From the NCBI RefSeq assembly GCF_905207245.1, contig NZ_CAJLKP010000030.1, positions 1 to 63,778 on the forward strand: 63,778 bases of DNA, read 5' to 3'. The notes beneath the pieces are model-generated. The model was not told the origin of the DNA and made no database searches. It saw only the letters and a list, made by a program, of their open reading frames with translations. This document shows, one piece after another, positions 9,204-19,453 of the stretch; position 1 is the first letter of the stretch, and every line of letters begins with the position of its first letter. The stretch is from an uncultured Bacteroides sp. GTDB taxonomy: Bacteria; Bacteroidota; Bacteroidia; Bacteroidales; Bacteroidaceae. A program made the translations under genes and the position numbers.

Positions 9204-10394
9204 TTAGGGTTTATCATTTAAGGATTTGTATCGGCACAACGCCTCTACGTAGTAATAATCAGCATAGGTCAAAGGCATATCCACTTCCGTACCGGAAGGA
9301 ATATTACCTACTGAATGTTTCAGAATGAATCCTCCGTTAGTTCCTTCCCCTGCTGTATATGCCGGTGAGGACAAAGTTTGAAGCATTTTTTCGGCTGCCT
9401 TATAATATTTCTTAGCCTGTTCTCCGGATACATACTGAGATAGTTCCAATAATCCGGAACAGTTGATAGCTGCAGCAGAGGCATCACGCAAGGCATCCGG
9501 TATATCAGGAGCATTATAGTCCCAGTAAGGAATCAGATCTTTTGGCATATTAGGATGATTCAACGTAAATTCTGCTATTTTTATAGCTTGTTCCAGATAT
9601 TTCCGGTCTTTTGTAAAACGGTACATCATTGTATAGCCATATAATCCCCAGGCCTGTCCACGAGCCCAAGCTGATTTTTCGGAAAAGCCCTGCCCAGCTT
9701 GGTAGTGCTTTATTTCACCGGTCACCGGATTATAATTCAATCCATGATAAAGACTATTGTCTGCCCGGAAGTGATTCTTCAAAGTTGTATCGGCATGTTT
9801 CACAGCGATATCATAAAATGTGCTGTCTCCTGTGGCCTGAGTAGCCCAGAAAAGTAATTCCAGGTTCATCATATTATCAATGATGACAACATAGTCATCC
9901 GGTTTGCGATTATGGGATTTAATACAGCCTACCACCGGGCTGAAACGGGAAATCAACGAACGGGCGCTATTCACCATAATATCTTTATACTCAGGTTTCG
10001 GAGCAATGCGGTTTGCATTGCCATAACTGCAATACATCATAAACCCGACATCATGTGTATTCACATTGTATTGTTCCGGTTCCAGCAGTTTCAACATACG
10101 TACTCCTTCAGCATATAATTCCTTATTTCCTGTATCCTCGTACAGATAGAACAGAGTTCCGGGATAAAAGCCGCTGCACCACCATTCCGAGTTACTGGTT
10201 TTCAGGCGTTGCATGTGTTTGTCATACGTTTTAGGGAACTGGTTACTTCCTTGCAGTTCAGCCCTCATATAGAGATATTGACGAGCGGCATGCTCTAATG
10301 CTTTATCTACTTTTACCTTGCCCCCGGCGAATAAATCACCGGAAGAAAAACAACTAATTAGAATCGTAACAAACAATAATGTACTCTTTTTCAT
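9204..10394 (-). CDS. GH88 unsaturated glucuronyl hydrolase
   Basis: The 396-residue protein has an N-terminal signal peptide (to about LFAGG), then an (alpha/alpha)6 barrel. GH88 enzymes hydrate and remove the 4,5-unsaturated uronic acid left at the non-reducing end by polysaccharide lyases. The two essential aspartates fit HDVGF (Asp115) and IIDNMMNLELL (Asp173), and WARGQAWGLYGYTMMYR is a conserved substrate-pocket block. The IIDNMMN motif favours GH88 over GH105. Its place in an operon with a PL8 lyase fits the job of trimming lyase products in the periplasm. Spacing to its neighbours is 12-22 bp. Confidence 0.9.
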   Translation of the reverse strand: MKKSTLLFVTILISCFSSGDLFAGGKVKVDKALEHAARQYLYMRAELQGSNQFPKTYDKHMQRLKTSNSEWWCSGFYPGTLFYLYEDTGNKELYAEGVRMLKLLEPEQYNVNTHDVGFMMYCSYGNANRIAPKPEYKDIMVNSARSLISRFSPVVGCIKSHNRKPDDYVVIIDNMMNLELLFWATQATGDSTFYDIAVKHADTTLKNHFRADNSLYHGLNYNPVTGEIKHYQAGQGFSEKSAWARGQAWGLYGYTMMYRFTKDRKYLEQAIKIAEFTLNHPNMPKDLIPYWDYNAPDIPDALRDASAAAINCSGLLELSQYVSGEQAKKYYKAAEKMLQTLSSPAYTAGEGTNGGFILKHSVGNIPSGTEVDMPLTYADYYYVEALCRYKSLNDKP

Positions 10395-10416
10395 GGTTGT
10401 ATCTTAAATTTATATT

Positions 10417-13014
10417 CTATTGTTCCACTGCATCCGAGAAAGAATCGACCTGTAACCTTTTGGCAAACTGCAACGAAGGTAGTTCAGTAGTCACTTTAAC
10501 CGTAACTGGCTTACCAGGCAAAATATCCATATAGTTATCGGATATGAAATTGTCAATATCTCCTTGGAGTGACAAGAAAACGCCTCTCGCAAACACATCA
10601 CAAGACAAGGTCACCTCATAACCTCCTTCAGTCGGTACAAAGTCTTTATTAATCCGTGCCTCTGCATAATGCATATCTTTTTGCTTTGCCAGAAAATAAT
10701 TATTAGTGTATTCTGTTCCCGTTTTATCCTTATAAAGAACGTGTATAACGACATCTTCTTTTTTCTCTCCATTCAATAACCCATCCACAGTTTCCTTCCA
10801 TACGACTGTACTTGTATTAGCCGGAACAGTTATCTGTTTCTTGAATTCTTTCACTACTCCGCTACCATCCAGTCTGAGCACACAAACCGTTAATTTACCA
10901 GAAGTACTCTTCAGCCTGTCTGATACCATATATATCTGCAACGCGTTTTCCTTTTCTATTGGCGATACCAGCAAATCGGCAAAAGACTTTACCGTAAAAT
11001 AATGCTGCGCCTTCCAACGTCCGTAATAGTCGCGGCTTGACCAGGATGCCACCGGCCAGCAGTCATTATGCTGCCATACCAACGATCCCATACAATAGGG
11101 CATATCCCTCCGATGTGCCTCCATAGCCATTTTCATAGCATCAGCCTGCAAAAGCTGGCTCATATAAGTAAACGAACGGAAATCTTTCGGCTGACGGTAT
11201 TCCGACACAAGGAAATCGTTGATACGTTTATTAGCTGCTGTTCCTCCTCGCTGATGCGACATCATCACCTCCGAAGTCAGATTCCAATCCTCAGATAAAG
11301 GTGCATACCGTTTAATTGACTCGAATTCCGGAAATGACTGAAAACCATACTCACTGAAGAAGCGGCTCCGCTCACGATTAAATTCAGAAAGAGGTTTCAA
11401 CCCTTGCCAAACTTCCCAATAGTGCATATCCCCCACCGTATGATTGCGCGTTCCCTTATCATCGGAATAAGGAGATGACTTACGATAACAAGCACCCGGA
11501 TGAAATTCTTCTACCACAGCCGGCAACGTCACAAAATACTGCTCCTTAAACTGTTTCCAGATAATGTCCGAATAAGCAGGATTCTGTTTGTCATAGTTAT
11601 TTTTCCAGTTCCAGTTGAACCATGCATCCAAACATTCATTATTACCACACCAAAGGGCTATACAACTATGGTTGCGCAAGCGTCGTACATTATCAATGGC
11701 TTCCCTGCGAATGCTTTCCAGTAATTCGCCTTCGGCAGGAAATACACTGCACGCAAACATAAAGTCCTGCCAGATTAAAATACCATATTGATCACACAAG
11801 TCATAAAAGATATCTTTCTCATAAACTCCGCCACCCCACACGCGTAGCATATTCATGTTTGCACTGACTGCATCCCGGATTGTTTTTTCATAAATGGAGT
11901 CGGTAACACGAGTCAGAAAGTTGTCACAAGGAATATAATTTGCTCCTTTGGCAAACAAAGGCTTTCCATTTAGTTCAAAATAAAAGCTTTCACCATATTC
12001 GTCAGGAGCCGTTACCACTTTCAATGAACGGACACCCAGTTTGTCCTCTGTAATATCTATTTGCTTACCACTCAGTTCCAGTATTGTTGCAAAGTCGTAT
12101 AAGAAAGGTTCTCCCAAACCATTAGTCCACCATAACCGGGGCTTTTTCATGGTAAAAGATACCGGAATTTTATTCAAGCCTTTATTCAAACGAATCAATT
12201 TCTGGCACTCGGTACGATTATCTGTACGATTAATCACAGCTACCTTTGCTTCTGTCTCCTTATCTGCCAATACTTCCACCGTGACATCCACTACGGCCCG
12301 CTGGGCTGTCACTGATCGCTGGTTATAAAAGACATCATTAATACGAGCCTCATCCCATGCCTTCAGGCTAACGGAGCGCCAGATACCCGAAGTAACCAAA
12401 CGAGGCCCCCAGTCCCAACCAAAATGATAACCCGCTTTACGAACAAACACTCCGACCTTGCGGTTGAGCAAACCTCCATTCTCGGACTGGTCATTCGAAC
12501 TGCGATACTGGAAAGGAACAGCTTCCCATTTTGGCATAGCTATCTTAATGGGAGAATGCAAATAAACCTGCAATTCATTGTCATGCTCTTTTAAGAGAGA
12601 ACGGACATCCGCCTGCCATTCACAAAACATATTATCAGCAGAAAGAATCTTCTTCCCGTTCAATGTTACATCAGCATAAGTATCCAATCCCTCAAAATGT
12701 AACACTATATTCTTCTTTGCCAGCAACTCAGGGGTTACATCAAACGTCGTCCGGTAAATCCAGTCTTCTTTATCCACCCACTGCACACCACGCTCATTGA
12801 GCCTGTAGAAAGGATCATCTATCAGTTTGTTATCCATCAGGTCTGTATGAACTGTTCCTGGAACAGTGGCTGCATACCAGTTAGTACCCCTCGCCTGCTG
12901 GAAGTTCCATCCTTCATGCAAGTACTGACGGACGGGCTGTGCATTGACAGCTGTAAACCAAAAGAGCAGATTCAATAAGGCTATCCAGATTCTTGTTTTT
13001 ACTTTCGTCTTCAT
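10417..13014 (-). CDS. GH2 beta-mannosidase-type exo-glycosidase
   Basis: The 865-residue protein has a signal peptide ending at AVNAQ. It shows the GH2 layout: N-terminal jelly roll (NWYAATVPGTVHTDLM), Ig-like domain, TIM barrel and C-terminal sandwich domains. The acid/base is Glu460 in LWCGNNE and the nucleophile is Glu555 in FFSEYGFQSFPE, about 95 residues apart. Sequence style (WDWGPRLVTSGIWR, RVWGGGVYEKDIFYDLCDQYGILIWQDFMFAC) is that of Bacteroides beta-mannosidases rather than beta-galactosidases or beta-glucuronidases. Its ATG overlaps the stop of the upstream GH2 gene (ATGA), implying translational coupling. Confidence 0.88.
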   Translation of the reverse strand: MKTKVKTRIWIALLNLLFWFTAVNAQPVRQYLHEGWNFQQARGTNWYAATVPGTVHTDLMDNKLIDDPFYRLNERGVQWVDKEDWIYRTTFDVTPELLAKKNIVLHFEGLDTYADVTLNGKKILSADNMFCEWQADVRSLLKEHDNELQVYLHSPIKIAMPKWEAVPFQYRSSNDQSENGGLLNRKVGVFVRKAGYHFGWDWGPRLVTSGIWRSVSLKAWDEARINDVFYNQRSVTAQRAVVDVTVEVLADKETEAKVAVINRTDNRTECQKLIRLNKGLNKIPVSFTMKKPRLWWTNGLGEPFLYDFATILELSGKQIDITEDKLGVRSLKVVTAPDEYGESFYFELNGKPLFAKGANYIPCDNFLTRVTDSIYEKTIRDAVSANMNMLRVWGGGVYEKDIFYDLCDQYGILIWQDFMFACSVFPAEGELLESIRREAIDNVRRLRNHSCIALWCGNNECLDAWFNWNWKNNYDKQNPAYSDIIWKQFKEQYFVTLPAVVEEFHPGACYRKSSPYSDDKGTRNHTVGDMHYWEVWQGLKPLSEFNRERSRFFSEYGFQSFPEFESIKRYAPLSEDWNLTSEVMMSHQRGGTAANKRINDFLVSEYRQPKDFRSFTYMSQLLQADAMKMAMEAHRRDMPYCMGSLVWQHNDCWPVASWSSRDYYGRWKAQHYFTVKSFADLLVSPIEKENALQIYMVSDRLKSTSGKLTVCVLRLDGSGVVKEFKKQITVPANTSTVVWKETVDGLLNGEKKEDVVIHVLYKDKTGTEYTNNYFLAKQKDMHYAEARINKDFVPTEGGYEVTLSCDVFARGVFLSLQGDIDNFISDNYMDILPGKPVTVKVTTELPSLQFAKRLQVDSFSDAVEQ

Positions 13015-15710
13015 TTGTTTATTTGTTTACGGTCTACATTCCATCCTTTCACTACTATCACCGGCTCTTCAGTTATCTTTTCAGCACTCGTTTCGATAAC
13101 TACGGATTTACTCTCACCCGGCATCAAAGAAAAGAAATTATCTGTATAGAAAGAAGGGCGAATAGGTTTCAAATCCTGATTAAGGAACTGCAACTGATTG
13201 AAAAAGGCGATAGAACCGGACACATTCTTCACTGTAACATCCACGAAATACTTGCCTTCACTCTTTCTTATCTTATAGGCAGTCTTCAATTGGGCTTTTT
13301 TCAATTGAGACAATGTTTCAAAGCCTGAAGAAGTAGGACCGGTCAGTGTTTCCTTACCTTCATACTTATCATTAGAGCGCCAGTAGAAATTAGATGAGAC
13401 TTCTTTACCTTTCTCATCTTTCAATCTCAACTTAATGAAATGTACCTGTGAAATATCTTCAGGGAAGTGAATGGTCAATACATCATTTGCCACACCATCC
13501 GAAGGAAGGTCAACCTTTGCAGCCTCTTCGAATACCTTTTTACTGTTGATATCATAAACCTGAGCCACTACTGTATAACCTTTGAATTCCTGATAGAAAT
13601 CATTCACCACCGATATCGTATTCTTCAGATAATCAAATTGTGCATGCAAAGGCTCCAACGCATTAGCTGTATGATAGAGTGAAGCCGTCGGCTCCAACGA
13701 CCAATCCCACATACGGGCACAGACCTGACGAACCGAGCAATTATGATACCAGAATAGTAAACCGGAACAAAAACGATCACCGTAATCAAGTTTATTATAA
13801 TTCCATACTTCCCAAATGCTTTTTGAGTTCATGGCACCCACAAACTGCCCCTTCTGCGCAAACTCGTCAATAGAAGAAGATTTCCCATAATTATTAACTA
13901 AATCAGTATACATCGTAGACATCAGATGGAATCCATTCCCATCCAGATAATCCCAAACTTCTTTATTAATAGGCCACAAATCTTTCTCGTCCATCATTTC
14001 CCGGAGAATTTCCACCGTAGGAAGTGTCGGAGCACCATATTCGGGATTAAAACCATCCACACGACTACCTCTCGCAGAAGCAGTGTTTTCATAATGTTGC
14101 ATCGGATTCACCTGCTTATATGGACTTCCATCATGCACACCTGCACATTCCGATTGCATCTGATAGCCACGTGTACCATCAAGTTGTTTCAGTAGTTCAG
14201 GTGTACCGCTAACTTCGGAACTCTCATTCGAAGCCACATAATAGGCCAGAGCCGGATGATTACGGATACGCTTCACCGTAGATGCCACATTATTCAGATA
14301 TACGCTCTTATCCTGCGGATGGCGTGTATCTCCCGTCATCCAGAATTCCTGCCAGATCAACAATCCCAGTTCATCACAAAGTTGGTAGAAGTAATCAGAT
14401 TCAGCTATGCCACCACCCCAGAAACGAATCAGGTTGATACCAGCCTGACGAGTATACCTCAACTCAGCATAGGTGCGTTCATCCGAAGTACGCAACATTC
14501 CCTCAGGAATCCAGTTTGTACCACGAATAAAGATACGCTTACCGTTCACGTAGAATACACGCGATTTATCGGGAGTATTTGTATCAGAGATAATTTCACG
14601 AATACCAAACCGGGTTTTAACAGAATCACAGATAGCGCCTTTTACGCTTACTGTCAGTTTCAACTCATACAAGTTCTGAGGACCTTTATTGACTGGCCAC
14701 CACAAGCGTGGATTACAGATAGTAAGTTGAGGAAACTCTTCCGGAGTGAAAGTCACCATTTTCTCCTCACCCCGCAATATACGGAAAGGTTTTTCCACTA
14801 CAATGTTCTCTCCTATAATCTCTCCTCTGATCACTCCACTGATCGTATCCGTCGAATTTAACGGATTAACAACTTCAACAGATATAGTTTCACGTGCTAC
14901 ATCATAACCCGGTTTCTGTAGTTCCGACTTCACAAACGGATGACGCAACGCCAATGCTCCTGTTGTATACATAGATATACTTTTCCAAATGCCAGTATTA
15001 CGGTCACGAATACCATCCATAAAGGTAAAATCCCATCCAACGCTCATAAGCATGGTAGTATTTAAGCCTATGTTTCCATTACCTCCATTATGAAATTCAC
15101 CTACAGCACCCCAAGGCTTTGACATAGTAGTTCCCGGTACATCTACCGGATAAACTCTGACGGCAAGAACATTCTTATTACCTACTTTCACAAAGTCGGT
15201 TATATTAATGTAAGCATTGACAAACATTCCATTGATTGTACTCAGCAAATTACCATTTACCCATACTTCTGCTCGATAATTGATGCCGTCAGGCTGCAAC
15301 CATATATTTTTCCCTGCGAAAGAAGCAGGGACTTCAAATTCTGTGCGGAACCAATAAGTATAAAACTCACGACCTACTTTTGAAATATCCGGTATCTTAT
15401 TGGATTCTATTTTATTATTCAGTCCGTAATAGGGTTCAGGATACTTCTTATTATACACAAGAGAATTAAGCACCGTTCCCGGAACAATGGCCGGCAACCA
15501 GTTGCTCGTATTATACCCAAGTGATGAAATTTCCTCAGCCGATGCTTTCACGTCCCCTACTTTCATCATCTTCCAAGTATATTCTCCCTGATGCACTTCT
15601 TTCGAATCCAACCAGATTCTATCGGTTGTCTTTGCATAGTTTATATTACTGCCCTGCGCGGAATATGAGAGAGACAGGAACAAAAGCAAAAAAATCAATA
15701 GTTTATTCAT
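13011..15710 (-). CDS. GH2 glycosidase, exo-beta-glucosaminidase/mannosidase-like
   Basis: The 899-residue protein has a signal peptide (ending SAQG), then a GH2 sandwich/Ig/TIM arrangement. The acid/base is Glu496 in YYVASNESSE and the nucleophile is Glu557 in GFNPEYGAPTLP. The long C-terminal Ig-like region resembles CsxA-type exo-beta-D-glucosaminidases. Many PUL members of this branch have other exo-beta specificities, so substrate should not be taken from the family name. It has its own promoter and an operator-like element in the 136-bp gap upstream, and is followed by an overlapping second GH2 gene. Confidence 0.82.
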   Translation of the reverse strand: MNKLLIFLLLFLSLSYSAQGSNINYAKTTDRIWLDSKEVHQGEYTWKMMKVGDVKASAEEISSLGYNTSNWLPAIVPGTVLNSLVYNKKYPEPYYGLNNKIESNKIPDISKVGREFYTYWFRTEFEVPASFAGKNIWLQPDGINYRAEVWVNGNLLSTINGMFVNAYINITDFVKVGNKNVLAVRVYPVDVPGTTMSKPWGAVGEFHNGGNGNIGLNTTMLMSVGWDFTFMDGIRDRNTGIWKSISMYTTGALALRHPFVKSELQKPGYDVARETISVEVVNPLNSTDTISGVIRGEIIGENIVVEKPFRILRGEEKMVTFTPEEFPQLTICNPRLWWPVNKGPQNLYELKLTVSVKGAICDSVKTRFGIREIISDTNTPDKSRVFYVNGKRIFIRGTNWIPEGMLRTSDERTYAELRYTRQAGINLIRFWGGGIAESDYFYQLCDELGLLIWQEFWMTGDTRHPQDKSVYLNNVASTVKRIRNHPALAYYVASNESSEVSGTPELLKQLDGTRGYQMQSECAGVHDGSPYKQVNPMQHYENTASARGSRVDGFNPEYGAPTLPTVEILREMMDEKDLWPINKEVWDYLDGNGFHLMSTMYTDLVNNYGKSSSIDEFAQKGQFVGAMNSKSIWEVWNYNKLDYGDRFCSGLLFWYHNCSVRQVCARMWDWSLEPTASLYHTANALEPLHAQFDYLKNTISVVNDFYQEFKGYTVVAQVYDINSKKVFEEAAKVDLPSDGVANDVLTIHFPEDISQVHFIKLRLKDEKGKEVSSNFYWRSNDKYEGKETLTGPTSSGFETLSQLKKAQLKTAYKIRKSEGKYFVDVTVKNVSGSIAFFNQLQFLNQDLKPIRPSFYTDNFFSLMPGESKSVVIETSAEKITEEPVIVVKGWNVDRKQINK

Positions 15711-15740
15711 CTTATTCTTTATTTATTTTTTTTCTGCAAG

Positions 15741-15845
15741 CAAATATAGCCAATGAGTTCTAAACGAGACGTGCGCATTCTTGCCAGATATAGATAGAAA
15801 AAGGCAAAATACACACAGCATACATTTTTGACAAGGATACATACA
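15741..15845 (-). promoter_or_regulatory. Internal promoter with HTCS-type operator upstream of the GH2 pair
   Basis: On the minus strand there is a -7 box TATATTTG (15741-15748). On the plus strand ATACA half-sites lie at 15820-15824 and 15841-15845, 21 bp apart. The distance from box to element (72 bp) matches those at the two susC promoters and GH106 (71 bp). This suggests that the lower half of the operon can be switched on separately by the same regulator. Confidence 0.6.
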
Positions 15846-15846
15846 A

Positions 15847-17268
15847 TTATTCAGGCACCTTCACATTTTTACAATCTTTCAAGCGAATCACAGAGAGTTC
15901 ACTATCCGGAGATTGCAATGCAGAGTCGGTAATTTCAAGTCCGTTTACATCTTCAGCAACAACCGCATGCCGTTCTTCTTTATCACCAACGGTTGAGAGC
16001 TTCATATTTATAAAACGAATATTGTCAGCATGTCGTATATAAACTCCATAAGCAGGTAACATCATGCCGAACATTCGATTCTCAGGATAGGCTTTTTCAA
16101 CCTCCGGTACTTCTACCATCGTATCCGAAACTTTTCCTCCACCTTTCAACTTAAAGTCTATATCACGAATCTCCACATTGTCAACACGAAGTCCGGGAAC
16201 ACCTGTAATGGAACTTGCAACATAACTGGCAGAACTTGCTGTGATATTCTTTATCAATACATCCTTCAGATAAGATTTCTCTGAAGTTTTACGTCTACCC
16301 AAGCGGATAAATAGGGGTGTCTGCACATCTTCCATCGTCAAATCGGAAATGACAACATCTTCCATAAAACCACCGTCAACCACTTCAAGGGCCATACCCG
16401 CTATACCAGTAATCGGATCAGAAACTCCCGGAACACGTTTTTCCCAAAAACGAAGCAAAGATCTGCTACATTTATGAAGGGTGCAATCAGAGACCCGGAT
16501 ATTGCGAAATCCTCCGGCACTGGCAGTACCAAATTTAATAAAATTACAGTTAGAAGATAGGTCACAATTCTTCACTGTAACATTCTCGACCACATAATCC
16601 GGGTCTTCACTCTTGAAACAGATGGCATCATCATCTGTATCAACTACACAATCTGTGATAGTAACATTCCGGCTCTCAATATCAAAGCCATCATTATTCC
16701 AATTTGCATGTCCTTCCACATACACTTTACTGATATCAACCCCATCACAACGCACAAAACGGAATGTCCAAAACCCAGAGTTTGATAATTTCACTCCATT
16801 TACATGAACCTTATTACAATCGAGCAGGAGTACCAGAGTGGGGCGGTTCGGAGCATCATTTCCTTTATTAAAAGCCGATCCATTACCATCTATCTCTCCC
16901 TCACCTGTAATTGAAATATTGTCTGCTCTCTCTGCAAAAACCAGAGCTTTGCGTCTTCCTTTATCAGGATAATCAGCAATATTCTTACTACCCAGAATCG
17001 TGGCACCTTTCTCCAGATTTAAAGTAACATTCTTCTTCAACACCAGTGTTCCGGTCAGATACTTTCCGGCAGGTAAAGATACAACGCCTCCCCCTTGTTT
17101 GGCACAGTCATCAATCGCCTTTTGAAGACCAGCAGTAGTTAAGGTCTTCCCATCCGTATGAATCGCATATTTGTCTGTTATAGGTTCCGAACTATTCTGT
17201 TCTTTATTGGTACAAGCCATAAAGAATAAACAGAAGCAAAACAGTCCCCATGCTATAGTATTATTCAT
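15847..17268 (-). CDS. GH28-like beta-helix lipoprotein
   Basis: The 473-residue protein has a lipoprotein signal (FFMACTNK, Cys19), so it is probably membrane-anchored. It is a paralogue of the GH28 enzyme at 7728-9191, with the same order of motifs: NNDG at 191-194, TDDDAICFKS with DD near 213, and the closing PENRMFG and YIRHADN blocks. At the place where the paralogue has SHGG it reads SAGG (Ala251), losing the GHG-equivalent His. This could mean altered chemistry, altered specificity or a binding role. It follows the small lipoprotein by 73 bp and is separated from GH2 by an internal promoter. Confidence 0.83.
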   Translation of the reverse strand: MNNTIAWGLFCFCLFFMACTNKEQNSSEPITDKYAIHTDGKTLTTAGLQKAIDDCAKQGGGVVSLPAGKYLTGTLVLKKNVTLNLEKGATILGSKNIADYPDKGRRKALVFAERADNISITGEGEIDGNGSAFNKGNDAPNRPTLVLLLDCNKVHVNGVKLSNSGFWTFRFVRCDGVDISKVYVEGHANWNNDGFDIESRNVTITDCVVDTDDDAICFKSEDPDYVVENVTVKNCDLSSNCNFIKFGTASAGGFRNIRVSDCTLHKCSRSLLRFWEKRVPGVSDPITGIAGMALEVVDGGFMEDVVISDLTMEDVQTPLFIRLGRRKTSEKSYLKDVLIKNITASSASYVASSITGVPGLRVDNVEIRDIDFKLKGGGKVSDTMVEVPEVEKAYPENRMFGMMLPAYGVYIRHADNIRFINMKLSTVGDKEERHAVVAEDVNGLEITDSALQSPDSELSVIRLKDCKNVKVPE

Positions 17269-17289
17269 TATTCTGATTCTTTAAATGAA

Positions 17290-17324
17290 TGAGGCTGCGG
17301 CAAAATAATATTGACACAGCCTCA
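17290..17324 (-). terminator. Inverted repeat between the small lipoprotein and GH28 genes
   Basis: TGAGGCTG and CAGCCTCA form an 8-bp stem around a 19-nt loop between the lipoprotein stop (17342) and the GH28 start (17268). There is no U-tract on the minus strand. It is more likely a partial terminator or mRNA-stabilising hairpin that sets stoichiometry between susCD and the enzymes than a full stop. Confidence 0.45.
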
Positions 17325-17341
17325 TCATAGTTATTAATTAA

Positions 17342-17719
17342 TTAGTTAGCTGCAGGTATTACAGTCACTGTCCATTGCTTCACCACCGTTTTACCCGGTG
17401 AAGTCACCGTATATGTACGGGGAGTGGAATAATCTTGAAAACCAACAGCCATACCCGGAGTCAGGGTTGCTCCCGCAGAAATGGTTGCTATCATCTTCAG
17501 ATCAGTAATATCAGCGTCTTTTTTCAGAGTAACCATGACAGTTCCAGCTTCAGAGTCAATCTGAGTCTTATCACTCATAACCCCCTCTGCCCTATTATAT
17601 ACTGTCACATTTGTAATCTCTGCTTTTTCATAAGCCTCGTCTACTGTATAGTCATCATCTCCACATGACACAAAAGCCAGCGCCAAAGCAACGAACATAA
17701 AAAATAGTATCTTTTTCAT
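17342..17719 (-). CDS. Small surface lipoprotein with a DUF5018/Ig-like domain
   Basis: The 125-residue protein has a lipoprotein signal (MKKILFFMFVALALAFVSCGDDD, Cys at about 19), then one beta-rich domain ending TYTVTSPGKTVVKQWTVTVIPAAN. This ending is characteristic of the DUF5018/Ig-like modules found in SusE-position proteins. It sits directly downstream of susD (33 bp), where surface glycan-binding proteins are normally encoded. It is much shorter than typical SusE/SusF or SGBPs, so it could be a minimal binding or spacer protein. Carbohydrate binding is inferred from position only. Confidence 0.7.
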   Translation of the reverse strand: MKKILFFMFVALALAFVSCGDDDYTVDEAYEKAEITNVTVYNRAEGVMSDKTQIDSEAGTVMVTLKKDADITDLKMIATISAGATLTPGMAVGFQDYSTPRTYTVTSPGKTVVKQWTVTVIPAAN

Positions 17720-17752
17720 CTTATAGCTACTTTTAAATTATACAATCATCAT

Positions 17753-19441
17753 TTACCACAAAGGATTCTGATCCAAATTAGGATTCTTGTCACGCGCAGA
17801 CTGTGGAATCGGCAGCAAATAGTCGCGAGGTGCCATGAATGTCTTCTTGCATACAAATACCGTTTCATAAGTAGGAACGATTTCTCCATCAGCTCGTTTT
17901 ATATAAGTCACAAGGCAACCTTGTGCATCCTTATTCAACACTTCCTCACCAATCTTCCACCGTTGAATATCAAACCATCTTTTACCTTCAAGAGCCAGTT
18001 CTATACGACGTTCATGACGAATACGTTTTCTCATTTCACTTTTGTCCAGACCTGTAGGAAGTGCAGGTTGTCCGGCACGGGCACGTATTTCATTTATTGC
18101 ACCATATACTTCAGCAGTCGGTCCATTCACCTCGTTCTCTGCCTCGGCCAAAGTCAACAAAATTTCTGCATAACGCAAAACGATAAAGTTATGTCCGCCG
18201 CCTACACCACGCCCACGATTATCATAGCCGCAAAGCACATCCTGATTCATATATTTCCCAATGTAATATCCGGTTTTTGTGCATGAAGGTTTACCAGCAC
18301 TATACATTCCGTTGGGGTTCTCCTTCAGATTCAGATTGCCCGGAGTATTCTGGGCAGTATATAATATCTTGTTTTTCCAAGGCTTCCCATTGTAGTGGAG
18401 GGTTGCATAGAAACGCTTGTCGCGATTTTCATAAGGAGCTGCAGCATGTTCCGGATTATTCCAGTCAAAAGGTTCACCGGTAGCCATTTCAAATTCATCT
18501 GCCAGACTTGCAGTCGGGTGGTCTTTGCTCCAACCATATTCAGCCGGTGTACCGGGTTCAGGAGGAGCCAGAACAGTCTGTGCACTCGACCATCTATACG
18601 GATACGCAAACTGGATATCAAAAATAACTTCACTATTGTGTTCATTATCCTCATAAAACATCTCGGCAAATCCATTCTGATATAAAGAATAAGTACCTTT
18701 CAAATCACCACTAACTAAAACACGGGCAGTTTTAGCCGCATCTGCATAGTATTTGGAATCTATGATTCCGGCTGCATACAAATAAGTGGCCGCCATCATG
18801 CCCAACGCAGCTCCCTTAGTCGCACGTCCCAATTCATCATCGGGCACCGTCACCGGTAAACGGTCGGCAGCATTCTGGAAATCAGAAATAATAAATTGCA
18901 ATGTAGCCTCCGGTGTAGCACGAGCCAGGAAAATGTCATCCGTGTTGCGGTCAAGCGGTTTATCAATCAGTATAGCTGCTCCGTAATAACGGAATAATTC
19001 CAGATAAAACATTGCACGCAGAAAGTATGAATCTCCCATCAAACGTTCTTTCACATTAGCAGGTAGCGGAGAGTCCGGCAAGTTCTTCAAAGCAATGTTA
19101 GCTCTACGAATGGAAGAATAACGATTACCCCATCTGTCAATCGGGGCGGAAGAGGCATTGAAGTCAAACAGATTCCATTGATTGGACGCCTTCTCACCAA
19201 TCTGGATACAGTCATCCGTAAACAGGATATCGACAGCATGGTCGTTCAAGCCATTTACGCTATAATAAGGTCCATCCAAATCTCTGTAAACCTTACTCAT
19301 AAACAGCATAGCACTTGACTCTGTCAACCAAATACCTTCATCGGTAACAGAATTCGTTGGTTTTATATTGTCCATAAAATCCGTGCACGAAGCATTCAAC
19401 AGAAGTATGGAACAAAGGATACCATATATTATTTTTTTCAT
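17753..19441 (-). CDS. SusD-like outer-membrane glycan-binding lipoprotein (Part A)
   Basis: The 562-residue protein has the lipoprotein signal ILLLNASCTDFMDN (Cys19). It shows the usual SusD helical TPR framework: SYFLRAMFYLELFRYYGAAILIDKPL, the RYAEILLTLAEAENE block and the C-terminal EGKRWFDIQRW segment. SusD proteins cap the SusC transporter barrel and capture oligosaccharide. It begins 12 bp after the susC stop, in the same operon. Length is normal for the family. Confidence 0.95.
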   Translation of the reverse strand: MKKIIYGILCSILLLNASCTDFMDNIKPTNSVTDEGIWLTESSAMLFMSKVYRDLDGPYYSVNGLNDHAVDILFTDDCIQIGEKASNQWNLFDFNASSAPIDRWGNRYSSIRRANIALKNLPDSPLPANVKERLMGDSYFLRAMFYLELFRYYGAAILIDKPLDRNTDDIFLARATPEATLQFIISDFQNAADRLPVTVPDDELGRATKGAALGMMAATYLYAAGIIDSKYYADAAKTARVLVSGDLKGTYSLYQNGFAEMFYEDNEHNSEVIFDIQFAYPYRWSSAQTVLAPPEPGTPAEYGWSKDHPTASLADEFEMATGEPFDWNNPEHAAAPYENRDKRFYATLHYNGKPWKNKILYTAQNTPGNLNLKENPNGMYSAGKPSCTKTGYYIGKYMNQDVLCGYDNRGRGVGGGHNFIVLRYAEILLTLAEAENEVNGPTAEVYGAINEIRARAGQPALPTGLDKSEMRKRIRHERRIELALEGKRWFDIQRWKIGEEVLNKDAQGCLVTYIKRADGEIVPTYETVFVCKKTFMAPRDYLLPIPQSARDKNPNLDQNPLW

Positions 19442-19453
19442 AATTATAATGCA

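Noticed and set aside
9204..10394. GH105 unsaturated rhamnogalacturonyl hydrolase
   Set aside because: The HDVGF and IIDNMMNLELL motifs fit GH88 better than GH105.
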